A stretch of 64,000 nucleotides of DNA from an uncultured Eubacteriales bacterium (GCA_900551295.1 URVJ01000010.1:11500-75499), one strand, 5' to 3'. Positions 18,637 through 27,355 are shown, numbered from the stretch's first letter. Notes: generated from the sequence alone by a model not told the origin. A program made the numbers and translations.

Positions 18637-18665
18637 ATTATATCAGCAAAAGCACATCATTTCAA
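18637..18665 (-). promoter_or_regulatory. Sigma-A promoter of the MMPL operon
   Basis: On the minus strand TTGAAA (18665-18660), 17-base spacer, TATAAT (18642-18637), upstream of the MMPL gene and overlapping head-to-head with the tetR promoter region. Confidence 0.8.
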
Positions 18666-18728
18666 GATGCAATTATTAAATTCACATTACAAATATGCAA
18701 AAATTATGATAATATGAAAGGCAGCACC

Positions 18729-19307
18729 ATGAATACGACAACCGACAGACGCGTCAGACGCACAAAAAAGCAGCTTACGGAGAGTCTTGCAAAGCTGTTA
18801 TGCGAAAAGCCGTTAAAGAATATAACGGTAAGAGAAATATCCGAGCTTGCGGATATAAGCCGCGGAACGTTCTATCTTCACTACCGCGACGTATACGATA
18901 TGGTAGAACAGCTCCAGAATGAAATGTTCGACAGACTTAACGAGATAATAGACGGCTGCGACAAGGAGTCGCCTGTCGAAAGGCTCAACAGCATATTAAA
19001 AGCCATGCTTGAGCTGCTTGACGAAAACAGGGAGCTTTCCAAGTGTCTGCTCAGCAAAAACGGAGACGCCGTGTTTACCGACCGCGTAAAACAGCAGATA
19101 CTCACAAGGTGTTTCCGGCCGATATACGAAAACCGTTCGTTCAATCCGGCGATAGACTTCAAGTATTTTTCAAACTTTATAATTTCCGGCAGCGTCGGCG
19201 TTATAAGCGAATGGCTTGAAACGGGAAGTCTTGACACTCCCGATGAAATTGCGGCGCTTCTCGAATCCCTCATCAAAAACGGTGCGTCGGCACTTATAAA
19301 TATGTAA
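18729..19307 (+). CDS. TetR/AcrR family regulator
   Basis: Repressor of 192 residues from ATG 18729; the in-frame ATG at 18714 lacks a ribosome site, whereas AAAGG lies 8 bases before 18729. The helix-turn-helix (I-T-V-R-E-I-S-E-L-A-D-I-S-R-G-T-F-Y-L-H-Y) occupies about residues 30-52, and the variable ligand-binding domain follows. Divergence from the MMPL operon with a palindrome between the promoters supports autoregulation and repression of the exporter, relieved by an unknown hydrophobic ligand. Confidence 0.92.
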   Translation: MNTTTDRRVRRTKKQLTESLAKLLCEKPLKNITVREISELADISRGTFYLHYRDVYDMVEQLQNEMFDRLNEIIDGCDKESPVERLNSILKAMLELLDENRELSKCLLSKNGDAVFTDRVKQQILTRCFRPIYENRSFNPAIDFKYFSNFIISGSVGVISEWLETGSLDTPDEIAALLESLIKNGASALINM

Positions 19308-19481
19308 AAAACTCAAAAAATATAATTTATATCAGACCTTTGCAAAGCTGTTTTCCCCACTGTCTTTACGGGAAGCAGGTAAGGGTCTGTTTTATTTTGC
19401 AAAAATACGGCACTGTGCATAATTTGTCCTTTAAAAGCAAATAATAGCTGCGAACATAAAAAATGAAAGGAAGAAGATACA

Positions 19482-20831
19482 GTGAAAATATCAAAAAAGA
19501 CATTGTGCCTGACAGTAGCCTTTGCAATAGCCGTTCTCACGGCGGCAGCCCAGTTTGCTTCGCTCTCTCCGGCAATAAACGTTATAAAGGACAGCATGGA
19601 GCTTAAAAAATGCGGAGTGATAAACTGCGACGTAATGTTTTCGCAAAACGATTTTGACTCGTCGCTTACCGAAAAGGTCGAATACGTCACAATATCGACT
19701 CTGCCGGACAGTTCTGTCGGAACTCTCTGCCTTAAAGACGTGCCGGTAATTCAAAACCAGACCGTCTCGCGCGAAGATCTCGGCGAACTGCGCTTTGTTC
19801 CGGCAAAGGACACTGCGGGAAACGCAAGCTTTAACTTTTCCGACGCACGCGACAGCAGCGTAAGCGCCGTATGCACGGTAAACGTGCTTGATGAGATCAA
19901 TTTAAGCCCCGAAACCGCCGACCAGACGCTTACAACTCAGAAAAACATTGCCGCGTTCAAGTTTCTGATGGCAGCCGATCCCGAAAACGACAGCATGACC
20001 TTTAACGTGGTAAGTTACCCGAAAAACGGCTTTGTCTCGCTTAAGGATTCTTCAAACGGCGGCTTTGAATACGTCCCGTCGGACGGATATATCGGCAAGG
20101 ACAGCTTTGTATACACCGCGACAGACGTCTACGGCAACACCTCTGCTCCGGCAAAAGTCAGCATAGACGTAATAAAGCCTGCGTCGGACGTATACTTTGA
20201 CGACATGAAAAACCACTGGGCGCACAACAGCGCCGTTGAAATGGCGGCAACCGGTCTTATGTGCGGCACGGACGAGGACGGAAAGCTCATGTTCTATCCC
20301 GAAAGCGGCATTTCGCGCGGAGATTTTCTTGCAATATCGCTTATTATGGCAGGACGCGAAAACGATATACCCGAAGTGTCCGTCACAAGCTTTGCCGACG
20401 ACGGTTCCATTCCGTCAAACATCAAAAGCTATGCCGAATACGCGCTTGAAAACGGCATAATTTCGGGCTATACATCGCCCGACGGAATTAATTTCAAGAG
20501 TACCGAACCCATAACGCGCTCTCAGGCAGCAGTGATTGTGGATAAGCTTCTCTCACTTCCCGAGATTTCCTCCGACAGCCGCGAATTCAGCGACGCGTCA
20601 GCCGTCCCCGACTGGGCAAACAGCTCTGTATGCTCTCTTGCGGCCTGCGGTATTCTCAACGGCAACGGCAGCGGAGAGATATCTCCCGAAAGCACCCTTA
20701 CAAAGGGTCAGGCGGCTCAGATGCTGTGCAATGTTTCGGATTATCTCGAAAGCCGCGAAAACGAGCAGCGCGACATTGAAAAAGACGCGCCCAAAAAGAA
20801 CATTTTCAATCTGTTCGGACTTTTGGGATAA
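19482..20831 (+). CDS. SLH-domain surface protein with Ig-like repeats
   Basis: Exported protein of 449 residues with GTG start and GAAAGGAAG site. A signal peptide (about 1-27) is followed by two cadherin/Big-like modules; the second has F-E-Y-V-P-S-D-G-Y-I-G-K-D-S-F-V-Y, typical of the Big_9 type. From about residue 240 come SLH repeats (Y-F-D-D-M-K-N-H-W-A, F-A-D-D-G-S-I-P, F-S-D-A-S-A-V-P-D-W-A) that bind pyruvylated wall polymer. No enzymatic domain is seen; probably structural or an S-layer-associated adhesin. It stands alone, closed by a strong terminator. Confidence 0.88.
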   Translation: MKISKKTLCLTVAFAIAVLTAAAQFASLSPAINVIKDSMELKKCGVINCDVMFSQNDFDSSLTEKVEYVTISTLPDSSVGTLCLKDVPVIQNQTVSREDLGELRFVPAKDTAGNASFNFSDARDSSVSAVCTVNVLDEINLSPETADQTLTTQKNIAAFKFLMAADPENDSMTFNVVSYPKNGFVSLKDSSNGGFEYVPSDGYIGKDSFVYTATDVYGNTSAPAKVSIDVIKPASDVYFDDMKNHWAHNSAVEMAATGLMCGTDEDGKLMFYPESGISRGDFLAISLIMAGRENDIPEVSVTSFADDGSIPSNIKSYAEYALENGIISGYTSPDGINFKSTEPITRSQAAVIVDKLLSLPEISSDSREFSDASAVPDWANSSVCSLAACGILNGNGSGEISPESTLTKGQAAQMLCNVSDYLESRENEQRDIEKDAPKKNIFNLFGLLG

Positions 20832-20874
20832 GCGGCAATAATCTGAAACGCAAAAAACAAGGTAAATGCAAAAA

Positions 20875-20911
20875 AGTTCCTCTATGGTATAAAATCATAG
20901 GGGAACTGATT
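20875..20911. terminator. Bidirectional terminator
   Basis: AGTTCCTCTATG pairs with CATAGGGGAACT (12-bp stem, one wobble). T-rich tracts flank it on both strands, ending the SLH gene on + and the toxin-antitoxin operon on the minus strand. Confidence 0.88.
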
Positions 20912-20924
20912 CTTTTTGACTTGT

Positions 20925-21224
20925 TCAGCGGCTGTTTCTCATGTAACGCTTAAGCTGCTCATAAAAATTTTCTCTCGTACCTGCCATTATCACAACGATT
21001 ATTTTATCCTCGTCATACCCGACCGTATAGGCTATCTCATAGTTTGTCTTGTTGTAGAATATGTCGTATCCCCATATTCCCGAAAGATCGCCTTTCCTCG
21101 GTTCGCCTACGGTATGGTCGGCACGTATTTCGTCTATCGCAATGCGGTACAGGTCTTTGAGTTTTTTATCGTTGAGCTTTTTTATGAATTTTGCCGCCGG
21201 CGGAAGAAATCTCACCTCTGCCAT
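20925..21224 (-). CDS. RelE/ParE-type toxin
   Basis: Protein of 99 residues with the RelE/ParE fold pattern: N-terminal F-x(7)-F-I-K-K-L, a central L-S-G-I-W-G-Y-D-I-F-Y, and a C-terminal strand with I-V-V-I-M-A-G-T-R-E-N-F-Y. RelE toxins cleave mRNA on the ribosome; ParE toxins poison gyrase, and the sequence does not decide. It follows its antitoxin by three bases, in the usual antitoxin-first order. Confidence 0.85.
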   Translation of the reverse strand: MAEVRFLPPAAKFIKKLNDKKLKDLYRIAIDEIRADHTVGEPRKGDLSGIWGYDIFYNKTNYEIAYTVGYDEDKIIVVIMAGTRENFYEQLKRYMRNSR

Positions 21225-21227
21225 CGG

Positions 21228-21602
21228 CTATTCCTCCGTTCCGAAAACATCATCATAGGTCTCGTAATCCGTATCGGACAAAGCAGCCTTTGACGCGTCG
21301 GCAAGCATATTTTCCACGGCAGGTCTTACCTGTCTTTGCATTTCTTTGAATTTTTCAAGCAGCCTGCCGCCGCTGTAACCCTCCGAAATCAGTTCGGCAA
21401 GTATCTGTTCGGCAAACTCTCCTCCGGAGGTCTGCTTTACCGGACGGATAATCAGCTCGTTTCCGCGAACGGTACATTCCGCCTCTCCTCCGAATCCTAA
21501 AAGTGAAAAGAATTTCTGCGGTATGGTTATCTGTCTTTTTGATGAAATGCTGACCTTCTTGATATCCATAGCTCCCGTTCCTTTCACTGTTGACGTATTC
21601 AT
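21228..21602 (-). CDS. AbrB/MazE-type antitoxin
   Basis: Antitoxin of 124 residues: a SpoVT/AbrB swapped-hairpin domain near residues 15-60 (K-V-S-I-S-S-K-R-Q-I-T-I-P-Q-K-F-F), then a helical, acidic C-terminal tail that would wrap the toxin. ATG 21602 has AAGGAGA 6-7 bases upstream; a shorter start at 21569 is possible. It should repress its own operon. An AbrB antitoxin with a RelE/ParE toxin is a known mixed pairing. Confidence 0.85.
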   Translation of the reverse strand: MNTSTVKGTGAMDIKKVSISSKRQITIPQKFFSLLGFGGEAECTVRGNELIIRPVKQTSGGEFAEQILAELISEGYSGGRLLEKFKEMQRQVRPAVENMLADASKAALSDTDYETYDDVFGTEE

Positions 21603-21795
21603 AGCTGGTCTCCTTATAAAGTATATGCAATTATGAAGCTTTTAACCGCAATTTTTCTCGGTTTCCTTGTTTCTCGTTTTCCTTGTTTCTTGGTTTGTGT
21701 ATATAAAATATCATATTTATCCGTATTTGTCAACAGGCTGTTTGCAAAACGCAGATCCGTGCCGTAAAAATCACATCATACATTGCAAAACGCTA

Positions 21796-21824
21796 TTGAA
21801 AAACCTCTTTCTGTGTGGTACAAT
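21796..21824 (+). promoter_or_regulatory. Stranded native ychF promoter
   Basis: TTGAAA (21796-21801), 17-base spacer, TACAAT (21819-21824), followed by a leader and AAAGGAGA before an ATG at 21902. The codons after that ATG match the start of ychF, now 15 kb away, so this promoter most likely belonged to ychF before the element inserted. Confidence 0.75.
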
Positions 21825-21901
21825 ATAATTAATTGTAATTGTTTTCGCGGACAAAACGAAGCTTTCCGCACAGAAAACGCACAGACAAAGGAGAAATAAA
21901 C

Positions 21902-21970
21902 ATGAAACTTGGCATAGTAATATGCGAGCCAAATTTCATATTTCCACATAAGTCACATAAAAGCCTATAA
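21902..21970 (+). pseudogene. ychF: 5' stub of ychF cut off by the insertion
   Basis: ATG with AAAGGAG 8 bases upstream, then codons for M-K-L-G-I-V, identical in amino acids to the first six residues of the intact ychF at 37305. From codon seven the frame runs into element DNA and stops after 22 codons (TAA at 21968). The native promoter and RBS remain in front, so a short useless peptide may still be made. Confidence 0.8.
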
Positions 21971-22046
21971 AGCCCGATATTATGCGGTTTTTGCAAAAAA
22001 CTCATTCCATAAAACTTTATATTACTCTATAAAGTTCTATGCGAAA

Positions 22047-22065
22047 ATGGTGTAAAAATGGTGTA
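22047..22065 (+). repeat. Integrase arm-type repeat pair, left end
   Basis: Two copies of ATGGTGTA at 22047-22054 and 22058-22065, 11 bases apart. The flanking TATAAAGTTCTATGC resembles the sequence beside the right-end pair at 37231-37249. Confidence 0.75.
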
Positions 22066-22125
22066 GTAAATTTGATATGTGAAAAAGACTAATACAACGA
22101 ATTAAAAGTATATAAGTGATTCATG

Positions 22126-22163
22126 AGAACAGTTCATTTGAATTTGAACTGTTCTTTTGTTTT
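22126..22163 (+). terminator. Perfect 11-bp hairpin with T tract
   Basis: AGAACAGTTCA pairs with TGAACTGTTCT over an 8-base loop and is followed by TTTGTTTT. It is a terminator-like hairpin about 25 bases before the next gene and may stop transcription entering from the stranded ychF promoter. Confidence 0.7.
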
Positions 22164-22188
22164 ATAACAATAAGCGGAGGAAACAAAA

Positions 22189-23241
22189 ATGAAATGCCTT
22201 ATGAAATATGAATGGGTAAAGCTTATGCGATCCCGCCTGCCCCAAGGCAAGGGCGTAATGGGCGCTTGTATGAAGCTTGCTTCCCGTGCAGCATTTCGTA
22301 AAGGCATAGCCACCTACTGCGGATACAAAAACGAAGTTTCACCCGGTATGTGGTCAGGCGGTATTGTCGGTATTAAAAGTATACTCGGCATAAAGAAAAA
22401 ATCAGATGCACTTTTAATGCTCGACAAACTATCGGAACTCGGCTATATAAAATATGAGCTTAATTCCGAAAATAAAAAGCTTACATATCAGATAACCGAT
22501 TGGGTTGTAAAATGTTCCGGAGAGGAATGTATGAACGGGACTGTTTACACAACAGACGGATACGGATTCCTCTGCCTTCCTCGCAATATAACAGAAAGAC
22601 TTGTATCATTAAATTATAAATTTGAAGAAACAGACGCATGGCTTGACCTTTGGTGCCACACGGTATCAAATGACGCAGGCAATGCGTTTTCTTTTTCAGC
22701 GCCGGTTGTTCAGTATGGAAAATACGGTGCATTACTTACTCTCGAAAACCTCGGCAAACACTGAAACTGGGAAAAAACGAAAGTATGGAGATTCTTTCAA
22801 AAATACAGAGATGTCTTCACTCTATACAAAATGCCCGGCTCCTACGGCTGCCTTGTGTTTAATAAACTGTATCCAACCGATACGGAAACTGCAATACCCT
22901 CACACGAGGAAACCGTGCGTATTCTTGAAGAAATACGCATTTACGGTCAGAATACGCACAAACAGACTTCGGATCACGAGCATATCAACAAGCTGATTTG
23001 TTGGTACAGCAAAAATATCTGTCAATCAAAAGCTGATGAACCCACAAATAATCGTGTTGCAGAATCAGCCTATATATTACGCGCGTATATTTCTCCGTGT
23101 AGGAATTGTAGTATATGTGAATATGACTGCGAAAGGATATTAGATCTATCCATTCCCGTTATTGAAGCGAATAACATCCGCGGGCCGTGCATACCCGTGG
23201 ACTTAACAAAATTTGAAAAGGAGTTTTTTGACTATGAATAA
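22189..23241 (+). pseudogene. Integrative-element accessory gene split by an in-frame TGA
   Basis: Two halves lie in one frame: 22189-22764 (191 residues, RBS GCGGAGG) and the continuation to 23241, separated by a single TGA at 22762-22764 in L-G-K-H-stop-N-W-E-K-T-K-V-W. I recall the same family, uninterrupted, in Clostridia integrative elements with Trp at this position, so TGG to TGA is the likely change. The N-terminal half looks like a winged-helix domain (K-S-I-L-G-I-K-K-K-S-D-A-L-L-M-L-D-K-L); the C-terminal part has a Cys cluster C-R-N-C-S-I-C-E-Y-D-C. Function unknown. The end overlaps the next gene by eight bases, as expected for the intact pair. Confidence 0.75.
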
Positions 23242-23578
23242 AAAGAATTTATACGAACAGCAGGAAGACATCATCAGAAAGCAGTCTGAGGCATTTATAA
23301 CCCTGCTTACCCACCGAGGAATACTCGGAGAACAGAGCATCGACAAAGAAAAACTGTATAACTTAATTTATGAGACTTACATTGCGCCGGAAAAGCTGTC
23401 GCTCACGGATATTTTATACAGGCTTAATATGTCGCCGGGACACTATTACAGACTTCGTGAGCAGGCAATCACAATTCTCTCAATACGCTTGCGGGCAGCT
23501 CCGGAAAAGTATGTAAAAACCCCAAAAAATCCGCCGAGGAAAAAGACATATCTTTTGACAGGCACAGAAAGCGTATAA
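23234..23578 (+). CDS. Small helix-turn-helix-like element protein
   Basis: Protein of 114 residues from ATG 23234 with AAAAGGAG upstream; the earlier in-frame ATG at 23213 lies inside the preceding gene. The sequence (E-K-L-S-L-T-D-I-L-Y-R-L-N-M-S-P-G-H-Y-Y-R-L-R) suggests a sigma-like or phage-type helix-turn-helix. It overlaps the split gene by eight bases and resembles its usual partner in other integrative elements. Function unknown; probably element maintenance or regulation. Confidence 0.65.
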   Translation: MNKKNLYEQQEDIIRKQSEAFITLLTHRGILGEQSIDKEKLYNLIYETYIAPEKLSLTDILYRLNMSPGHYYRLREQAITILSIRLRAAPEKYVKTPKNPPRKKTYLLTGTESV

Positions 23579-23915
23579 ACACTGGGGTTTCGGAGAATTC
23601 AGAGACCCGAAATTCCGACAAAGAGAGCAGTCATGTTGTCGGAAAATTCTCCGATTCGGGAGGTGGAATAAATGATACACTTCCACCCGGCAGCCATGCG
23701 TATGACGTCGTTTCAGTAATCGGAACAATTCGTTTGACTCACGATATTTGACAGAACCGTTTATCACATCGAACAAAATTACAGTTGGGCTTTGGCGGCA
23801 TTAAAATAAAAAACAAATACTTTCACGGTCTGCGAGAAGACATTCTCAACCTTCTTTATATAAAAAGCAGATAATAGTCAATCCACTTTCAAAGGATAAA
23901 TCGTAAAACCGAATT
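23579..23915. other. Decayed spacer with gene fragments
   Basis: No intact gene. It holds an inverted repeat (TCGGAGAATT near 23592 and AATTCTCCGA near 23644), the first copy of a 35-bp direct repeat (23733-23767), and a short open stretch (about 23790-23876) that reads like the C-terminal end of an unknown protein. I see no promoter. Confidence 0.5.
23733..23767 (+). repeat. 35-bp direct repeat, copy 1
   Basis: Begins TTTGACTCACGATATTTGAC and is identical over 35 bases to the copy at 25410-25444. The two copies bracket the AAA ATPase gene. Confidence 0.85.
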
Positions 23916-25193
23916 TTAATTTTTCAGTGAGGTAATCGGTACAACAAATACCCCGTCCTCGCGCCTGTATGCAGCATTTGACATACCGCAAATCACGCAC
24001 AAAACAGAGGGAGGGATGCCGTCTTTTTGTGCAGCTATTGTGTTTTTTATATTAATCAGCTGTTCTGCGGCACTGTCAATTTGATGTACTCCGAGCTTTA
24101 TTTCAAATGCACACCAGTTACCGTTTTTTAATTCAATAACAGCATCAATTTCATTATTATTGTAGTCTTGATAGTGATACAGTTCAGCGTCAAATGATTC
24201 CGCATATATGCGTAAATCCCTTTCGCAAAGAGCTTCAAATAAAAATCCGAGTGTATTCAGATCTCCAAGCAATTTTTCCGGAGTAGCTCCGAGTAAAGCA
24301 CACGCAAGAGACGGATCCGCAAAATGTCTTTTTTCGGCTTGTTTTACTCTGATTGAAGAACGGATATTGCTCGAAAAAGGCTTCTGATTATCTGTCAAAA
24401 ATAAGCGGTTAAAAATGTCCATATATATACTGACTGTGTTTTTGTCAATTTCTTCATCATCTATAGCCTTAATATCACTTGCAATGGTATTATTTGTTAC
24501 CGTTGTGCTTTCATTTCTTGCAAGAGATTTCAAAAGCAATTCCACTTTCCTTTTATCACGCTGTATATCATCAATTCGATGGACTTCATCGTCTACCACA
24601 CCTGTTATATATTCCTTGGGAAGCAATCCGGCACTCTCAATCGGCGTTTCCTGATTGCCGGGCCATCCGCCGCGTATAATATAATCTATCAAATTATGAA
24701 TATCGACTTCTCCGATGAGCTTTTGGGTTAAATTCCCATTACACAATTCTTCAAGGGATACATCTCCGGAAGAACAGCCTGCTTCAAATAAAGACATAGG
24801 CCGCATTCTCAATTTCCCGATTCTGCCGACTCCGCTGTGCAAAATTCCCTTGCGTTTTGGCGTAGATGAACCGGTTAAAATAAACTGTCCTTTTTCTCCG
24901 CGTGTGTCAACCTCATATCGTACAGCATCCCACAAAGATGTCACCTCCTGCCATTCGTCTATAAGTCTCGGAACATCTCCGGGAAGGACCAGCGCAGGGG
25001 ACAGCAAGGCAAGCTGCCTGTTTTGAAAGTTGTTTTGCGGATCACCCACTAAATATTCGCTTTTGCTGTGATGCCTTGACGTCCATGTTTTTCCGCACCA
25101 TTTAGGTCCCTCAATACACACTGCTCCAAAAACAGAAAGATATTCGTTTACTTTCTTATCTATTATTCGTGGTTTATAGTTATTCTCTTTCAT
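23916..25193 (-). CDS. AAA ATPase with DUF4143-type C-terminal domain
   Basis: ATP-binding protein of 425 residues, AAA_14/DUF4143 architecture. Walker A is G-P-K-W-C-G-K-T at 29-36, Walker B is P-R-L-I-D-E-W about residues 85-91, with sensor L-T-G-S-S. The C-terminal domain has a nuclease-like N-E-I-D-A-V-I-E-L-K...F-E-I-K-L pattern (PD-(D/E)xK fold). Family members are common on mobile elements and proposed to act in defence or DNA transactions, but their activity is largely untested. The gene is alone on the minus strand and is bracketed by 35-bp direct repeats, as if it moved in as a unit. Confidence 0.85.
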   Translation of the reverse strand: MKENNYKPRIIDKKVNEYLSVFGAVCIEGPKWCGKTWTSRHHSKSEYLVGDPQNNFQNRQLALLSPALVLPGDVPRLIDEWQEVTSLWDAVRYEVDTRGEKGQFILTGSSTPKRKGILHSGVGRIGKLRMRPMSLFEAGCSSGDVSLEELCNGNLTQKLIGEVDIHNLIDYIIRGGWPGNQETPIESAGLLPKEYITGVVDDEVHRIDDIQRDKRKVELLLKSLARNESTTVTNNTIASDIKAIDDEEIDKNTVSIYMDIFNRLFLTDNQKPFSSNIRSSIRVKQAEKRHFADPSLACALLGATPEKLLGDLNTLGFLFEALCERDLRIYAESFDAELYHYQDYNNNEIDAVIELKNGNWCAFEIKLGVHQIDSAAEQLINIKNTIAAQKDGIPPSVLCVICGMSNAAYRREDGVFVVPITSLKN

Positions 25194-25409
25194 TGCATTT
25201 CACCTCAGTAATATTATACACCATCGATACAAATTCGTCAATTACATTCATACAGATTTTATAATTTCAAACATACACTTTTTGAGCTGACATTCATACA
25301 AATTTATTATATCCATACCAAGCTGAAATAAACTCATTTTAAAACAAACATACTAAAAAAATGGCGCTGCCAAAGCAACACCCTCTTAGGTTGAACTATG
25401 CATTATTCA

Positions 25410-25444
25410 TTTGACTCACGATATTTGACAGAACCGTTTATCAC
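25410..25444 (+). repeat. 35-bp direct repeat, copy 2
   Basis: Second copy of the repeat at 23733-23767; flanking bases differ on both sides after at most a few positions. Confidence 0.85.
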
Positions 25445-25486
25445 GCAGAATGGGATTAAAGCTAAGTTTCTAATGCGCCAAAGCAA

Positions 25487-26714
25487 TCATCTCAAACCGC
25501 ACATTTTTTTAACATCAGCAAGGCTCATATTGTTCTCTCTTGCAATATGTGCAAGATCCTCAAATTCATACTTTTCCCTTGTAACGCCGAATCCCGACGA
25601 TATCTTTTTACGCACTTGTCCGTATTCCGTCATTACCGAATCAAAAGAGCGTGAAATGGTATATCTTCGGCTGATATGCTCCCTCACCCCAAGAGTTGTT
25701 GTATGTCTGAAAATCAGACGTATTATTTCATCTTTATTCTTTTCACAGCACATAACCGTAAGCAATGTTCCCGGTCTGGATTTCTTCATTTGCACAGGTG
25801 TCGTATATACTTCCACAGCTCCGGCTGCAAAGAAACGCTCTTGTGCAAATCCTATCGCCTCGGCAGTCATGTCATCAAGGTTGCAGACAAGTTCGACGAT
25901 TTTATCGCTCTCTTTATCCGCCTCGCCAAGCAGTGCTCTTACGCAGTTTGCGCTTTCAAAGTCCTTTTTACCCATGCCGTAACCTATTGCCGACACTTTC
26001 ATTACCGGCATATTTCCAAAGTCGGACGCAAAGTATTTAAGCAGTGCTGCGCCGGTAGGGGTACACAGTTCGCTTTTAATTTCGCCGCTGTAAAAAGGAA
26101 TACCCTGCAGAATATATGCGGTTGCGGGTGCCGGAACGGGCAGAATTCCGTGGGCGCATTTTACCTGACCGCTGCCCGTATTTACGGGTGATACCACAAC
26201 ATTCTCAGGGGACAGGTATTCCATTAACATACAAACCGCCGTTATATCCGCAACCGCGTCCATTGTTCCCACTTCATGAAAATGTATCTGTGAGACAGTA
26301 ACGCCGTGAACATGGATTTCCGCCTGTGCGATAATTGAATAAACCGCAATAATATCGTTCTTTACCTTTTCCGACGCATTAAGATTTTCAATAATATGCT
26401 CTATCGCGTGCATACTGCTGTGATGATGCGTATGTTCTTCGTCATGCGAATGTACATGGTCATGATGTAAGTGCTGACCGTTTTCATGTGAGTGCAGCAC
26501 TTCCGATTCCTCTTCTCCTCCGGCTTTTACCGTAATATGCGTGCCTTTTATTCCGCACTTTACCGAAGTTTCGCATATGAATTCAACTCCCGGAATTCCG
26601 ACATGATTAAGCTTGTCAACAAATTCCTCTTTATCGGGAACAAGCTCAAACAACGCCGCCGGAAAACGCGACCGCAACCTTTGTATGTTCCCTGAAAAAA
26701 TCTTCTAAATTCAT
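25487..26714 (-). pseudogene. larC: larE-larC deletion fusion (nickel-pincer cofactor genes)
   Basis: From ATG 26714 the minus strand encodes M-N-L-E-D-F-F-R-E-H-T-K-V-A-V-A-F-S-G-G-V, the start of LarE (PP-loop S-G-G-V), then hits TGA at 26648-26646. In another frame the DNA continues as LarC from A-A-L-F-E-L-V-P-D-K to the normal C terminus at 25487, including the His-rich linker and the V-C-N-L-D-D-M-T-A-E motif. LarC lacks about its first 18 residues and LarE most of its length, so one deletion joined the genes near GGCGGCGTTG, a plausible microhomology. LarB/LarC/LarE make the nickel pincer nucleotide for lactate racemase-type enzymes; the pathway is not functional here. Confidence 0.85.
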
Positions 26715-26730
26715 ATGATACCCCTGTATT

Positions 26731-26767
26731 AAAAACGGGCAGCTCCGCAAATCATACAGAGCCGCCC
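26731..26767 (-). terminator. Terminator on the minus strand
   Basis: On the minus strand GGGCGGCTC pairs with GAGCTGCCC and is followed by GTTTTT. It ends the transcript of the two small membrane proteins before the larE stub. Confidence 0.75.
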
Positions 26768-26801
26768 TGCGGCTGTTTATTTCTTTCCGAATAATACGTT
26801 C

Positions 26802-27092
26802 TTAACAACGCCTTTGGGGATCTTTAACAAGCAAATTTACGATCCAAATGCAAAGTCCGAATGCCACGGCAGACAAGCCCAGATAAAAATCGTTAAGCAT
26901 ATCTGCCGGCGAAGGCGTAAAATACGCTGCTCCGAGTTCCGCATATTCAAAAATTGCATCGGCAAGCCACATGAATGAGGCACCCCAATACATAAGTGTC
27001 AGAAAACCTAAATTTATATCGCTTTTCGGAGCATTGTTATACCAGATGACCGTGCAGATAACTGCCGCAAATACCGTTGTCAGCAAAGTCAT
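26802..27092 (-). CDS. Small membrane protein (pair, second gene)
   Basis: Protein of 96 residues from ATG 27092 (frame opens earlier, but this ATG follows AAAGGAGGG and begins a hydrophobic segment). Three predicted membrane helices: about 2-20, 30-50 and 68-92. It lies two bases after the other small membrane gene, so the pair is co-translated. I recognise the pair as recurring side by side in Clostridia but know no function. Confidence 0.65.
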   Translation of the reverse strand: MTLLTTVFAAVICTVIWYNNAPKSDINLGFLTLMYWGASFMWLADAIFEYAELGAAYFTPSPADMLNDFYLGLSAVAFGLCIWIVNLLVKDPQRRC

Positions 27093-27094
27093 AC

Positions 27095-27340
27095 TTATAC
27101 GCCCTCCTTTGCGGTTTCCGGTACACTTAACGCTTTCTTTTCGATAACAGTGCTTACCGCAACCATGCCGAGCCACACCGCTGTGACAATAGCAGACATC
27201 AATACTCCCGTGCTTCCGATTTCTGCGAGCATCTCAGCTGTTTCTCCGGTTTTGACTGCCGTAAGAAACGGAAAGAATGGAACAACTTCACCGTGCCATA
27301 CATGCTCAAAAGCAAGCAGTGCAGAACCTCCCCACAGCAA
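27095..27340 (-). CDS. Small membrane protein (pair, first gene), start damaged
   Basis: Up to 81 residues with two hydrophobic segments (L-L-W-G-G-S-A-L-L-A-F-E-H-V-W-H-G-E and about 45-63). No ATG is available: the frame runs back through K-Q-R-K-L-L to the stop codon of the broken GH43 gene. TTG 27340 is the first usable codon and has no good ribosome site, so the original start was probably lost in a deletion joining this gene to the GH43 remnant. It may still be made from the upstream transcript. Confidence 0.5.
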   Translation of the reverse strand: MLWGGSALLAFEHVWHGEVVPFFPFLTAVKTGETAEMLAEIGSTGVLMSAIVTAVWLGMVAVSTVIEKKALSVPETAKEGV

Positions 27341-27355
27341 TAACTTACGCTGTTT

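Noticed and set aside
19330..19400. Possible cyclic-di-GMP riboswitch upstream of the SLH gene (GCAAAGC and GGAAGCAGG words)
   Set aside because: The tetraloop, receptor and paired arms of the GEMM motif could not be assembled.
22762..22764. TGA as a recoded Trp codon
   Set aside because: TGA ends many intact genes in this window (for example at 2254 and 4527), so reassignment is excluded; a nonsense mutation is simpler.
25398..25982. A 194-residue + strand frame overlapping larC
   Set aside because: Antisense to LarC sequence with clear motifs; only its first codons coincide with the 35-bp repeat.
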